Part shown: in pieces, positions 1-4,502 of the stretch | How the letters are laid out: each line of letters opens with the position of its first letter | How positions within the stretch are numbered: the first letter of the stretch is position 1 | Translations under genes and position numbers: made by a program | The notes under the pieces: model-generated | Databases searched by the model: none | What the model saw: only the letters and a program-made list of their open reading frames with translations | Told to the model about the DNA's origin: nothing | DNA from: Bacillota bacterium | GTDB taxonomy: Bacteria > Bacillota > Clostridia > Lachnospirales > Lachnospiraceae | Reading direction: 5' to 3' | Assembly (NCBI GenBank): GCA_023428655.1 | Contig: JAEYXC010000304.1 | Location: forward strand, 1 to 5,448 | Length of the DNA stretch: 5,448 nucleotides

Positions 1-28
1 ACGGTAAAGTATAAGGGGGGGCTTAACT

Positions 29-706
29 TTGGCTAAAGCACGTGTAAATCCAACACGAATGGAGCTAACGAAGCTGAAGAAAAAGCTGGCAACAGCAACC
101 CGCGGTCATAAGCTGTTAAAGGATAAGCGGGATGAGCTGATGCGGCAATTCCTCGACATGGTTCGAGAGAACAGAGCACTTCGTGAAAAAGTAGAGAAAG
201 GTATTATGGCTGCAAATCAGAATTTTGTTTTGGCGCGTTCCGCAATGCCCGACGAGGTTCTGAATGTGGCGTTGATGGCACCGAAGCAGGAGGTATTTCT
301 GGAGGCGGGTAAGCGCAATGTAATGAGTGTTGAGATACCGCAGTTGGAATATCGAACAAAAACCGCGGATGTGAATGACATCTATCCATATGGCTTCGCC
401 TTCACCTCCAGTGATCTGGATGATGCGGTGAAATCCTTACAGGATGTCCTGCCGGATATGCTTCGACTTGCAGAAATCGAGAAATCCTGTCAGCTGATGG
501 CGGCAGAAATCGAGAAGACTAGACGTCGAGTCAATGCCTTGGAGCATGTAATGATTCCGGAGCTTCGGGATAATATCAAATACATTGTAATGAAGCTGGA
601 CGAGAATGAGAGAAGTACTCAGGTTCGTCTGATGAAGGTAAAGGATATGATGCTGGAACAGGCTCATCATTACAGTGAGAGATATCAAAATCATTTTGAG
701 GTCTGA
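29..706 (+). CDS. atpD: V-type ATP synthase/ATPase subunit D
   Basis: This is the central-stalk D subunit of a V/A-type rotary ATPase (ntpD in other naming), which couples the catalytic A3B3 head to the membrane ring for proton or sodium transport. The 225-residue protein opens with the family hallmark VNPTRMELTKLKKKL followed by ATRGHKLLKDKRDEL. It is rich in charged heptad-like helix at both ends (about residues 5-60 and 150-215), as expected for the antiparallel coiled-coil shaft, and has normal family length. The start is TTG at 29, with a GGGGGG ribosome binding site at 15-20, 8 nt upstream. The preceding 28 bases probably hold the last codons of the upstream subunit gene (usually B), but all three forward frames stop within the first 36 bases, so its exact end cannot be assigned. 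A terminator follows at 772-822, which fits D being the last gene of the operon. Confidence 0.96.
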   Translation: MAKARVNPTRMELTKLKKKLATATRGHKLLKDKRDELMRQFLDMVRENRALREKVEKGIMAANQNFVLARSAMPDEVLNVALMAPKQEVFLEAGKRNVMSVEIPQLEYRTKTADVNDIYPYGFAFTSSDLDDAVKSLQDVLPDMLRLAEIEKSCQLMAAEIEKTRRRVNALEHVMIPELRDNIKYIVMKLDENERSTQVRLMKVKDMMLEQAHHYSERYQNHFEV

Positions 707-730
707 GAATAACCGAAGTAATCGTAAGTA

Positions 731-747
731 TTAGCTCGAAGAGCTGA
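731..747 (+). repeat. Short perfect hairpin after the atpD stop
   Basis: AGCTC (733-737) and GAGCT (741-745) form a 5-bp stem around a GAA triloop, extended by a T-G wobble and a T-A pair. It lies 25 bases after the atpD stop and has no T-tract, so it is not a terminator itself. It could protect the 3' end of the operon mRNA, but that is a guess. Confidence 0.4.
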
Positions 748-771
748 AATGGAATTCGATGATAAGAAATT

Positions 772-822
772 AGGAGGTATACAAAAGCCAAAATTTTGGT
801 GTCTGTATACCTTCTCTTTTTT
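772..822 (+). terminator. Rho-independent terminator of the V-ATPase operon
   Basis: AGGAGGTATACA (772-783) pairs with TGTATACCTTCT (804-815), using one G-U wobble, to give a 12-bp lower stem. Within the loop, CCAAAATTTTGG (788-799) is itself a perfect palindrome. A run of TCTTTTTT (815-822) follows directly. The stem plus T-tract after the last ATPase gene makes an intrinsic terminator likely. Confidence 0.85.
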
Positions 823-899
823 GGTGGGTAGTTAAGCATATAATGGAACGATATAATGAGCAATCTGGATAATGGTAGGAAGTGACCGCTCGGTTTCGG

Positions 900-928
900 T
901 TGACACAAATTCGACCTCGTATTACAAT
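900..928 (+). promoter_or_regulatory. Sigma-A-type promoter of the Crp/Fnr regulator gene
   Basis: A perfect -35 box TTGACA (900-905) is followed by a 17-bp spacer and the -10 box TACAAT (923-928, 5 of 6 matches). Transcription would begin near 935, leaving a leader of about 70 nt before the start codon at 1006. TTAC (923-926) and GTAA (936-939) form a weak dyad over the -10 and start-site region that could be an operator. No TTGAT-N4-ATCAA site is visible here, so autoregulation through an FNR box is not suggested. Two more TATAAT matches at 839-844 and 852-857 have no convincing -35 box and were not called. Confidence 0.75.
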
Positions 929-1005
929 TAATTAGTAATCAAATCTGGAGGATTACCTTAGTCAGAAGTAATGACTGATATCATAGATTGGGAGGTTTTA
1001 TCAAT

Positions 1006-1722
1006 ATGAATGCTTCCTGCCGTTGCGGGTTTTGTCATAATGAATTATGTGTAAAGAAGGTACCGATTTTTTCTTCCCTAAGTAATGAAGAGGTTGGAAA
1101 AATCTCTGATCTGATCACTCACAAGGAGTTTAAAAAGGGTGAGCTTTTGATGCATGACGGTGAGCGGTCGGAGAATATTGTTATTGTACATGAGGGTAGT
1201 GCGAAGGCTTATAAATACACAACGGATGGAAGAGAGCAGATATTATATGTGTTTGCTGAGGGGGATTTTTTTGGGGAGCAGAATCTGTTAACCGACCGAA
1301 CAGCGACCTATTCTGTGGAAGCACTTCAGACCGTAAGGACCTGTATGTTATCAAAGAGTCAGTTCCAGACTCTCCTATATCAATATCCCGATATTGCGGT
1401 AAAGATTATTGCGGAGCTTGGAGAGCGTATGGCTCGACTAGAGAATGCGATGCAAGGTATGGGAGTTCGTAACGTTGATAACCGAATCGGTGGTATATTG
1501 CTTGAATTTGCGGCGAAATACGGAATTGAGGAGAAGGAAGGAACATTAATTCATCTGCCTCTGAGCAGAGAAGGAATTGCGAATTATCTTGGTGTCGCAA
1601 GAGAGACAGTGAGCCGTAAGCTGGGTCAATTGGAGAATGAAGGGATCATTCGTTCTGTGAACAATAAATCCATCTTAATTCTTGATCGGGAAGCACTGGG
1701 CACCTTGGCAGGCTCCTATTAA
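1006..1722 (+). CDS. FNR-like Crp/Fnr family transcriptional regulator, probable Fe-S sensor
   Basis: This is a 238-residue DNA-binding regulator with an N-terminal Cys cluster (C5, C7, C10, C15), a cyclic-nucleotide-fold sensor domain (about 20-125, including GDFFGEQNLL), a dimerisation helix (about 127-155) and a C-terminal winged helix-turn-helix (about 184-225). LSREGIANYLGVARETVSR matches the FNR/CRP helix-turn-helix, and E200-T-V-S203-R204 carries the Glu/Ser/Arg set that E. coli FNR uses to read TTGAT half-sites. The motif C7-x2-C10-x4-C15 resembles FNR C20-x2-C23-x5-C29, and C113 in ALQTVRTC aligns with FNR C122 in ALETSMVC. A [4Fe-4S] cluster sensing O2 or NO is therefore inferred. 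The ATG at 1006 is preferred because GGGAGG (989-994) sits 11 nt upstream; the earlier in-frame TTG at 988 lies at the edge of that ribosome binding site. The gene is monocistronic, and a likely target site lies at 2685. Confidence 0.93.
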   Translation: MNASCRCGFCHNELCVKKVPIFSSLSNEEVGKISDLITHKEFKKGELLMHDGERSENIVIVHEGSAKAYKYTTDGREQILYVFAEGDFFGEQNLLTDRTATYSVEALQTVRTCMLSKSQFQTLLYQYPDIAVKIIAELGERMARLENAMQGMGVRNVDNRIGGILLEFAAKYGIEEKEGTLIHLPLSREGIANYLGVARETVSRKLGQLENEGIIRSVNNKSILILDREALGTLAGSY

Positions 1723-1749
1723 TTATCATAAAATTCCTAGGATCAATGG

Positions 1750-1784
1750 AAAGCTCTGCACCGTATGGTTTACAGAGCTTTTTG
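1750..1784 (+). terminator. Rho-independent terminator of the regulator gene
   Basis: AAAGCTCTG (1750-1758) pairs perfectly with CAGAGCTTT (1773-1781). The loop can fold further as ACC-GTAT-GGT (1760-1769). A five-T run (1779-1783) overlaps the end of the stem. It lies 27 bases after the regulator stop, in the convergent gap before the minus-strand phosphatase. The A-run on the left is too short to call it bidirectional with confidence. Confidence 0.82.
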
Positions 1785-1859
1785 TGTGCCTGAATGATGA
1801 AATGCTATGTATTACTTTATAATAGATCATGAATTACATTGCCTATAAAAATTATTTCG

Positions 1860-2432
1860 TTATTTATTGTGAAATAGGACACTGTCTATGACAGAAATTG
1901 CGGTATTATCTGATTTGAAATTCTTCATCTGATCAAAGGGTGTGTCAGTGAGGTAGCACTGAAGACACATAATAACAGCATTGTGTGTAACGATGGCTAT
2001 ATCACCGGTATTCTCTTGGATAATTAAGCGAAGGGCGGTCATAACCCGCTCAACCACCTCCTGATAAGCTTCCCCCTGATGTGCCTTTGAATAACGTCTG
2101 TTATAATACCAATCTTCATATTCCTTGGGGTATAGGGCTTTCACCTGGGACCAGGAGAGACCTTCCCAGTGACCTAGATTGACCTCCTGTAAGCCGTCCA
2201 CCGCTATGGGAGACAGATGAATGCCCTGACCAATCAGATGTGCGGTTTGAAGGGCCCGTTTCTGCTTACTGGTATAGATTGCAGAGATGGAATAAGCCTC
2301 CTCCTTAAGCTTCCTACAAAGAGCTTCTGCTTGCTTTATTCCATTGGCATTTAATTCGATGTCACAGCTTCCTTGTATCTTTTTCGCTTCATTCCAATCC
2401 GTTTGACCATGTCGAATAAAATACAGCTTCAT
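1860..2432 (-). CDS. Histidine phosphatase family protein (phosphoglycerate mutase-like)
   Basis: This 190-residue cytosolic phosphatase belongs to the RHG superfamily, which hydrolyses phosphoesters through a phospho-histidine intermediate. The N-terminus LYFIRHGQTDWN contains R7 and the nucleophile H8. R59 (in SKQKRALQTA), the acid E83 (in LQEVNLGHWEG) and H150 (in IAIVTHNAVI) complete the usual catalytic set, so the enzyme looks active. The position after H150 is Asn where many relatives have Gly. Length fits the compact CobC/PhoE/GpmB-like group rather than glycolytic phosphoglycerate mutase; the substrate cannot be read from sequence. The start ATG (2432-2430) has GGAG at 2442-2439, 6 nt upstream. 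The gene is convergent with the FNR-like regulator and divergent from the RIC gene. No convincing promoter or terminator was found on the minus strand. Confidence 0.93.
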   Translation of the reverse strand: MKLYFIRHGQTDWNEAKKIQGSCDIELNANGIKQAEALCRKLKEEAYSISAIYTSKQKRALQTAHLIGQGIHLSPIAVDGLQEVNLGHWEGLSWSQVKALYPKEYEDWYYNRRYSKAHQGEAYQEVVERVMTALRLIIQENTGDIAIVTHNAVIMCLQCYLTDTPFDQMKNFKSDNTAISVIDSVLFHNK

Positions 2433-2456
2433 AGTAATCTCCGTTTCTTGAATTTG

Positions 2457-2495
2457 TTACCATAGGTAAAATATCGTTAGGAACCGATAATTACC
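2457..2495. repeat. TTACC/GGTAA inverted repeat cluster upstream of the phosphatase gene
   Basis: TTACC-ATA-GGTAA (2457-2469) is a perfect 5-bp-arm dyad. The same GGTAA (2465-2469) can pair instead with TTACC at 2491-2495, with ATCG/CGAT extending the outer arms through a small bulge. The two alternatives are mutually exclusive as RNA and would lie in the phosphatase leader. This could be an operator or a leader switch; function is unknown. Confidence 0.4.
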
Positions 2496-2505
2496 TTATA
2501 TTCAA

Positions 2506-2537
2506 TGACAAAGATGGATCTACTCCCTCCTTTGTCA
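2506..2537. repeat. 8-bp perfect inverted repeat with 16-nt loop
   Basis: TGACAAAG (2506-2513) and CTTTGTCA (2530-2537) are perfect reverse complements. On the minus strand, AAGGAGGGAG, which resembles a strong ribosome binding site, starts inside one arm and runs into the loop, but no start codon follows at a usable distance. There is no T-tract, so it is not a terminator. Confidence 0.4.
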
Positions 2538-2636
2538 CCATTATTCTCTGGTATATGACAGGGTAGCTTATATTTTGACTCCCTTTATCCTTCATAATTC
2601 TATTTTAGCTCTGTTTATCTAATAAATCCATAGTAA

Positions 2637-2674
2637 TTTCATAAAATGCTCCAACCAAGTTTCATAAAATGCTC
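2637..2674. repeat. 15-bp direct repeat pair, 23-bp period
   Basis: TTTCATAAAATGCTC occurs perfectly at 2637-2651 and again at 2660-2674, separated by 8 bases. The period of 23 bp is roughly two helical turns. The second copy ends 10 bases before the FNR box, so the pair lies just upstream of the predicted RIC promoter. This is the arrangement expected for a tandem activator or repressor site, but the binding protein is unknown. Confidence 0.6.
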
Positions 2675-2684
2675 TTTCCATAGA

Positions 2685-2726
2685 TTGATTCCAATCACAG
2701 ATAGCACGCAGCACTTATACTATACT
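2685..2726 (+). promoter_or_regulatory. Probable FNR-activated promoter of the RIC gene
   Basis: TTGAT-TCCA-ATCAC (2685-2698) matches the FNR consensus TTGAT-N4-ATCAA at 9 of 10 defined positions. A -10 box TATACT lies at 2721-2726 (an overlapping copy is at 2716-2721), with no recognisable -35 box. With the 2721 box, transcription would start near 2733 and the FNR box centre falls at -41.5, the classical spacing for class II FNR/CRP activation. Lack of a -35 box is normal for such activator-dependent promoters. The FNR-like protein encoded at 1006-1722 is the obvious candidate activator. The site is seen in the sequence; activation is inferred. Confidence 0.68.
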
Positions 2727-2762
2727 CAGGTCAGATATATGAAGTGCTTCTTAATAAATCAG

Positions 2763-2780
2763 TTGCTTGTAGGTAAGCAA
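2763..2780 (+). repeat. Leader hairpin just before the RIC ribosome binding site
   Basis: TTGCTT (2763-2768) and AAGCAA (2775-2780) form a perfect 6-bp stem with the loop GTAGGT. It ends 4 bases before the AGAAGG ribosome binding site (2785-2790). It may affect translation or mRNA stability, but it does not itself hide the ribosome binding site. Confidence 0.4.
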
Positions 2781-2795
2781 AGAAAGAAGGTTAAT

Positions 2796-3485
2796 ATGAT
2801 AATGAATAGTAAGGAAACCACAATAGGTGCAATCGTAGCAGTATTACCAAAGGCAGGAGAGGTATTCAGTCGATACGGGATTGATTTTTGCTGCGGAGGG
2901 CATCGAAGATTATCGGATGTGATACAGCAGCAAGGATTGAATGGGGATCAGCTTTATGACGAGCTTACTAATCTCATCAATAACATAGAACAGGGATATG
3001 CTGGAAATCAATTTGAGAGCATGAGTGTTGAGGCTCTGACAAATTATATTGAGGATACCCATCACAGCTATCTGCGAAAAGCTCTACCGGAGCTTGCGGA
3101 TTTATTATCTACCGTCTTACGGGTACATGGCATAAACCATAAGGAGCTTTTTGAGATCTATAAGCTCTTCGGGACCCTGAAGACGGATTTGGAGCAGCAT
3201 TTACTAAAAGAGGAAGGGATGTTATTTCCATCAATGGAGGAAAATGAGGGACAGGAGCAGAAGATTTTTGAACTGGCAACGGAGATTATTCAGGAGCATG
3301 AAGGTGCCGGTGCATTACTAGAGCAGCTTCGAAGGATAACAAAGAATTATCAGGTGCCAGCTGATGCTTGTGAAACCTACTTAAGGACTTATACAAAGCT
3401 GATTGAATTAGAGCAGGATCTTCATCAGCATATTCATCTGGAGAATAATATTCTTCTTAAGAACTATGATTACCGTTCCAAATAA
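2796..3485 (+). CDS. ric: Iron-sulfur cluster repair di-iron protein, RIC/ScdA/YtfE family
   Basis: RIC proteins repair Fe-S clusters damaged by nitric oxide or peroxide and contain a non-haem di-iron site in a four-helix bundle. This 229-residue protein begins with the ScdA N-terminal domain (about 7-60), marked by YGIDFCCGG (C32, C33), then a hemerythrin-like bundle (about 80-225). Expected iron ligands are visible: H90 (in DTHHSYLRKALPEL), H111 (RVHG), H135 and E139 (EQHLLKEEG), H168 (QEHEGAG), H212 and E216 (QHIHLENN). By alignment from memory these match E. coli YtfE H84, H105, H129, E133, H160, H204 and E208. The ATG at 2796 is chosen because AGAAGG lies 5 nt upstream; ATG 2802 is possible. 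In-frame starts at 2646 and 2739 would translate promoter DNA or begin almost at the transcript start. Expression is probably FNR-controlled. No terminator separates it from rubrerythrin, so read-through is possible. Confidence 0.95.
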   Translation: MIMNSKETTIGAIVAVLPKAGEVFSRYGIDFCCGGHRRLSDVIQQQGLNGDQLYDELTNLINNIEQGYAGNQFESMSVEALTNYIEDTHHSYLRKALPELADLLSTVLRVHGINHKELFEIYKLFGTLKTDLEQHLLKEEGMLFPSMEENEGQEQKIFELATEIIQEHEGAGALLEQLRRITKNYQVPADACETYLRTYTKLIELEQDLHQHIHLENNILLKNYDYRSK

Positions 3486-3490
3486 TTTGT

Positions 3491-3525
3491 TTGATACTTT
3501 CTTAAATTCTGGTAATACTTTTACC
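3491..3525 (+). promoter_or_regulatory. Candidate rubrerythrin promoter with overlapping dyad
   Basis: TTGATA (3491-3496, 5 of 6 matches) is followed by a 17-bp spacer and AATACT (3514-3519, 4 of 6). The dyad GGTAA-TACTT-TTACC (3511-3525) covers the -10 region and would be a natural repressor site. It does not match the usual PerR or Fur boxes. The same GGTAA/TTACC arms occur before the phosphatase gene at 2457-2495. Transcription from here and from the RIC promoter may both serve rubrerythrin. Confidence 0.5.
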
Positions 3526-3554
3526 AAATAAATTAGATGGAGGTAAAAGTTACG

Positions 3555-4145
3555 ATGGATTTTAAGGATAGTCAAACCAAGGATAATTTGATGCGAGCTT
3601 TCGCGGGCGAAAGTCAGGCGAGGAACCGGTATACCTTTTCCGCATCGCAGGCCAAAAAGGAGCATCAGCATGTAATTGAACAGGTATTCCGATTTACAGC
3701 GGATCAGGAAAAGGAGCATGCAGAGATCTTCTATGATTTTCTTAAGGAGATGGCAGGAGAAAATATCGTGATAGAAGCAGGTTATCCCGTTGATAATCAT
3801 GATGACATCATTCAGCTACTCCGCTCCGCACAGCATAATGAATATGAGGAATATGATCCGGTTTATAAGAAATTCGGAGATGTTGCCAAGGAAGAGGGTT
3901 TTCCCAAAATTGCTGCTGCTTTTCATATGATTGCCGGAATTGAAAAGACCCATGGTGATCGCTTTGCACGTTTTGCACAGCTATTGGAAGAGAAAAAGCT
4001 ATATGTTTGTGATGTTGAGGTCGGTTGGATGTGTCATAACTGCGGTTATGTTCATTGGGGAAAAGAAGCTCCCAAAGTTTGCCCGGTCTGTAAGCATGAT
4101 CAAGGATATTTTATACGGATATCCATGGCTCCTTTTACAGAGTAA
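3555..4145 (+). CDS. rbr: Rubrerythrin
   Basis: Rubrerythrin is a cytosolic peroxidase of anaerobes that reduces hydrogen peroxide to water using electrons from rubredoxin or NADH-linked partners. The 196-residue protein has the classical order: an N-terminal ferritin-like four-helix bundle (about 1-145) and a C-terminal rubredoxin domain (about 155-192). Di-iron ligands visible are E19 (AFAGESQARNRY), E52 and H55 (QEKEH), E96 and E99 (NEYEEY), E130 and H133 (IEKTH). The rubredoxin iron site is C160-x2-C163 and C176-x2-C179 with 12 residues between the pairs. All key residues are present, so it should be active. The ATG at 3555 gives the standard MDFKDSQTKDNLMRAFAGE start, with TGGAGG at 3538-3543; an in-frame ATG at 3537 overlaps that ribosome binding site and is rejected. 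It lies 69 bases after the RIC gene, which fits a shared oxidative/nitrosative defence role. Confidence 0.97.
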   Translation: MDFKDSQTKDNLMRAFAGESQARNRYTFSASQAKKEHQHVIEQVFRFTADQEKEHAEIFYDFLKEMAGENIVIEAGYPVDNHDDIIQLLRSAQHNEYEEYDPVYKKFGDVAKEEGFPKIAAAFHMIAGIEKTHGDRFARFAQLLEEKKLYVCDVEVGWMCHNCGYVHWGKEAPKVCPVCKHDQGYFIRISMAPFTE

Positions 4146-4156
4146 TCGATTTTTAG

Positions 4157-4220
4157 AACAGGTGTAGCTCTTTTATGGGGTGTCATAACTCCGTCCCTAG
4201 AAGAGTAGCACCTGTTTTTT
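4157..4220 (+). terminator. Strong rho-independent terminator after rubrerythrin
   Basis: AACAGGTG (4157-4164) pairs with CACCTGTT (4209-4216). After a 3x3 internal loop, CTCTT (4168-4172) pairs with AAGAG (4201-4205). The apex can fold again as TTATG (4173-4177) with CATAA (4184-4188). A six-T run (4215-4220) ends it. The stem begins 11 bases after the stop codon. Confidence 0.88.
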
Positions 4221-4288
4221 GATAATATTTAGCCAAAGGCAATGTAGATATCAATACTACATAAAATAGAAAAAAATACTATGACATA

Positions 4289-4318
4289 TTGACAACAATT
4301 CCTTGAGTGAGCTATAAT
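4289..4318 (+). promoter_or_regulatory. Consensus sigma-A promoter upstream of the flavoprotein gene
   Basis: Perfect TTGACA (4289-4294) and perfect TATAAT (4313-4318) are separated by 18 bp. Transcription would start near 4325, giving an unusually long leader of about 178 nt before the start codon at 4503. An AT-rich stretch at 4261-4281, including a run of A, could act as an UP element. This is the best sigma-A-type match in the window. Confidence 0.82.
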
Positions 4319-4324
4319 TAGAAT

Positions 4325-4344
4325 AGAAATTATGCAGAAATTAT
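4325..4344 (+). repeat. Tandem 9-bp direct repeat at the predicted transcript start
   Basis: AGAAATTAT occurs at 4325-4333 and 4336-4344 with an 11-bp period, about one helical turn. It lies right at the predicted transcription start, where a bound repressor could block initiation. The sequence is AT-rich and short, so chance is possible. Confidence 0.4.
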
Positions 4345-4358
4345 AGTGAACCATCGAT

Positions 4359-4466
4359 CTGCTTCTTCTAGTAATGAGTGTTTATGAGCCAATCAAATGG
4401 CTTTACTTAATCTTAAATACTTTGATAATCAAAATAAATTGGTGGCAGCAACAGGATAAGAAGCAG
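4359..4466 (+). ncRNA. Candidate structured leader RNA (function unknown)
   Basis: CTGCTTCTT (4359-4367) and AAGAAGCAG (4458-4466) are perfect 9-base complements 90 nt apart and could close an RNA domain. Within it, AGCCA (4387-4391) pairs with TGGCT (4398-4402), AGTAA (4370-4374) can pair with TTACT (4403-4407), and TTTGAT (4421-4426) can pair with ATCAAA (4428-4433) only with strain because the loop is one base. The closing strand ends 23 bases before the GGAGG ribosome binding site. I could not match it to a known riboswitch class. A cis-regulatory RNA is only a hypothesis. Confidence 0.35.
4402..4433 (+). promoter_or_regulatory. FabT-like palindrome over a possible second promoter
   Basis: TTTGATAATCAAA (4421-4433) is a perfect dyad around one central base, of the form TTTGA-N3-TCAAA. 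This resembles operators described for the MarR-family fatty-acid regulator FabT; the comparison is from memory. GATAAT (4424-4429) inside it is a 5-of-6 -10 box, with TTTACT (4402-4407) 16 bp upstream as a weak -35 box. A repressor bound here could block this promoter, or act as a roadblock for the stronger one at 4289. It is not an FNR box, because the half-sites are one base apart rather than four. Confidence 0.45.
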
Positions 4467-4502
4467 TCGCTTTGAAAGAAATGTGTTATGGAGGACATGG
4501 GT

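Larger units (their letters stand above)
2433..2795. other. Repeat-rich divergent intergenic region
   Basis: These 363 bases separate the divergent phosphatase and RIC genes. They hold three short repeat systems (2457-2495, 2506-2537, 2637-2674), an FNR box and -10 element (2685-2726) and a leader hairpin (2763-2780), listed separately. No convincing protein gene was seen. A weak forward promoter-like pair, TTGACT (2575-2580) with TTCTAT (2598-2603), is too poor to call. On the minus strand TTGTCA lies at 2537-2532 territory, inside the inverted repeat, but without a good -10 box at proper spacing. Confidence 0.7.

Noticed and set aside
437..908. Minus-strand ORFs antisense to atpD and its terminator
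   Set aside because: They are shadows of a well-conserved gene and cross the intrinsic terminator; no family features are present.
2491..2595. 34-codon minus-strand ORF (begins MKDKGSQNISYPVIYQ) in the intergenic region
   Set aside because: There is no ribosome binding site upstream, no recognisable family, and it overlaps the inverted repeats; an ORF this short is expected by chance.
2646..2795. N-terminal extension of the RIC protein from the ATG at 2646 or 2739
   Set aside because: The extension would translate the direct repeat, FNR box and -10 element, lacks a ribosome binding site, and precedes the normal family N-terminus.
3491..3504. Possible second FNR box before rubrerythrin (TTGAT-ACTT-TCTTA)
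   Set aside because: Only the left half-site matches; the right half does not resemble ATCAA. The TTGATA is better explained as a -35 box.
3408..3800. 130-codon minus-strand ORF
   Set aside because: It overlaps the end of the RIC gene, the intergenic promoter and the start of rubrerythrin, all well supported on the other strand.
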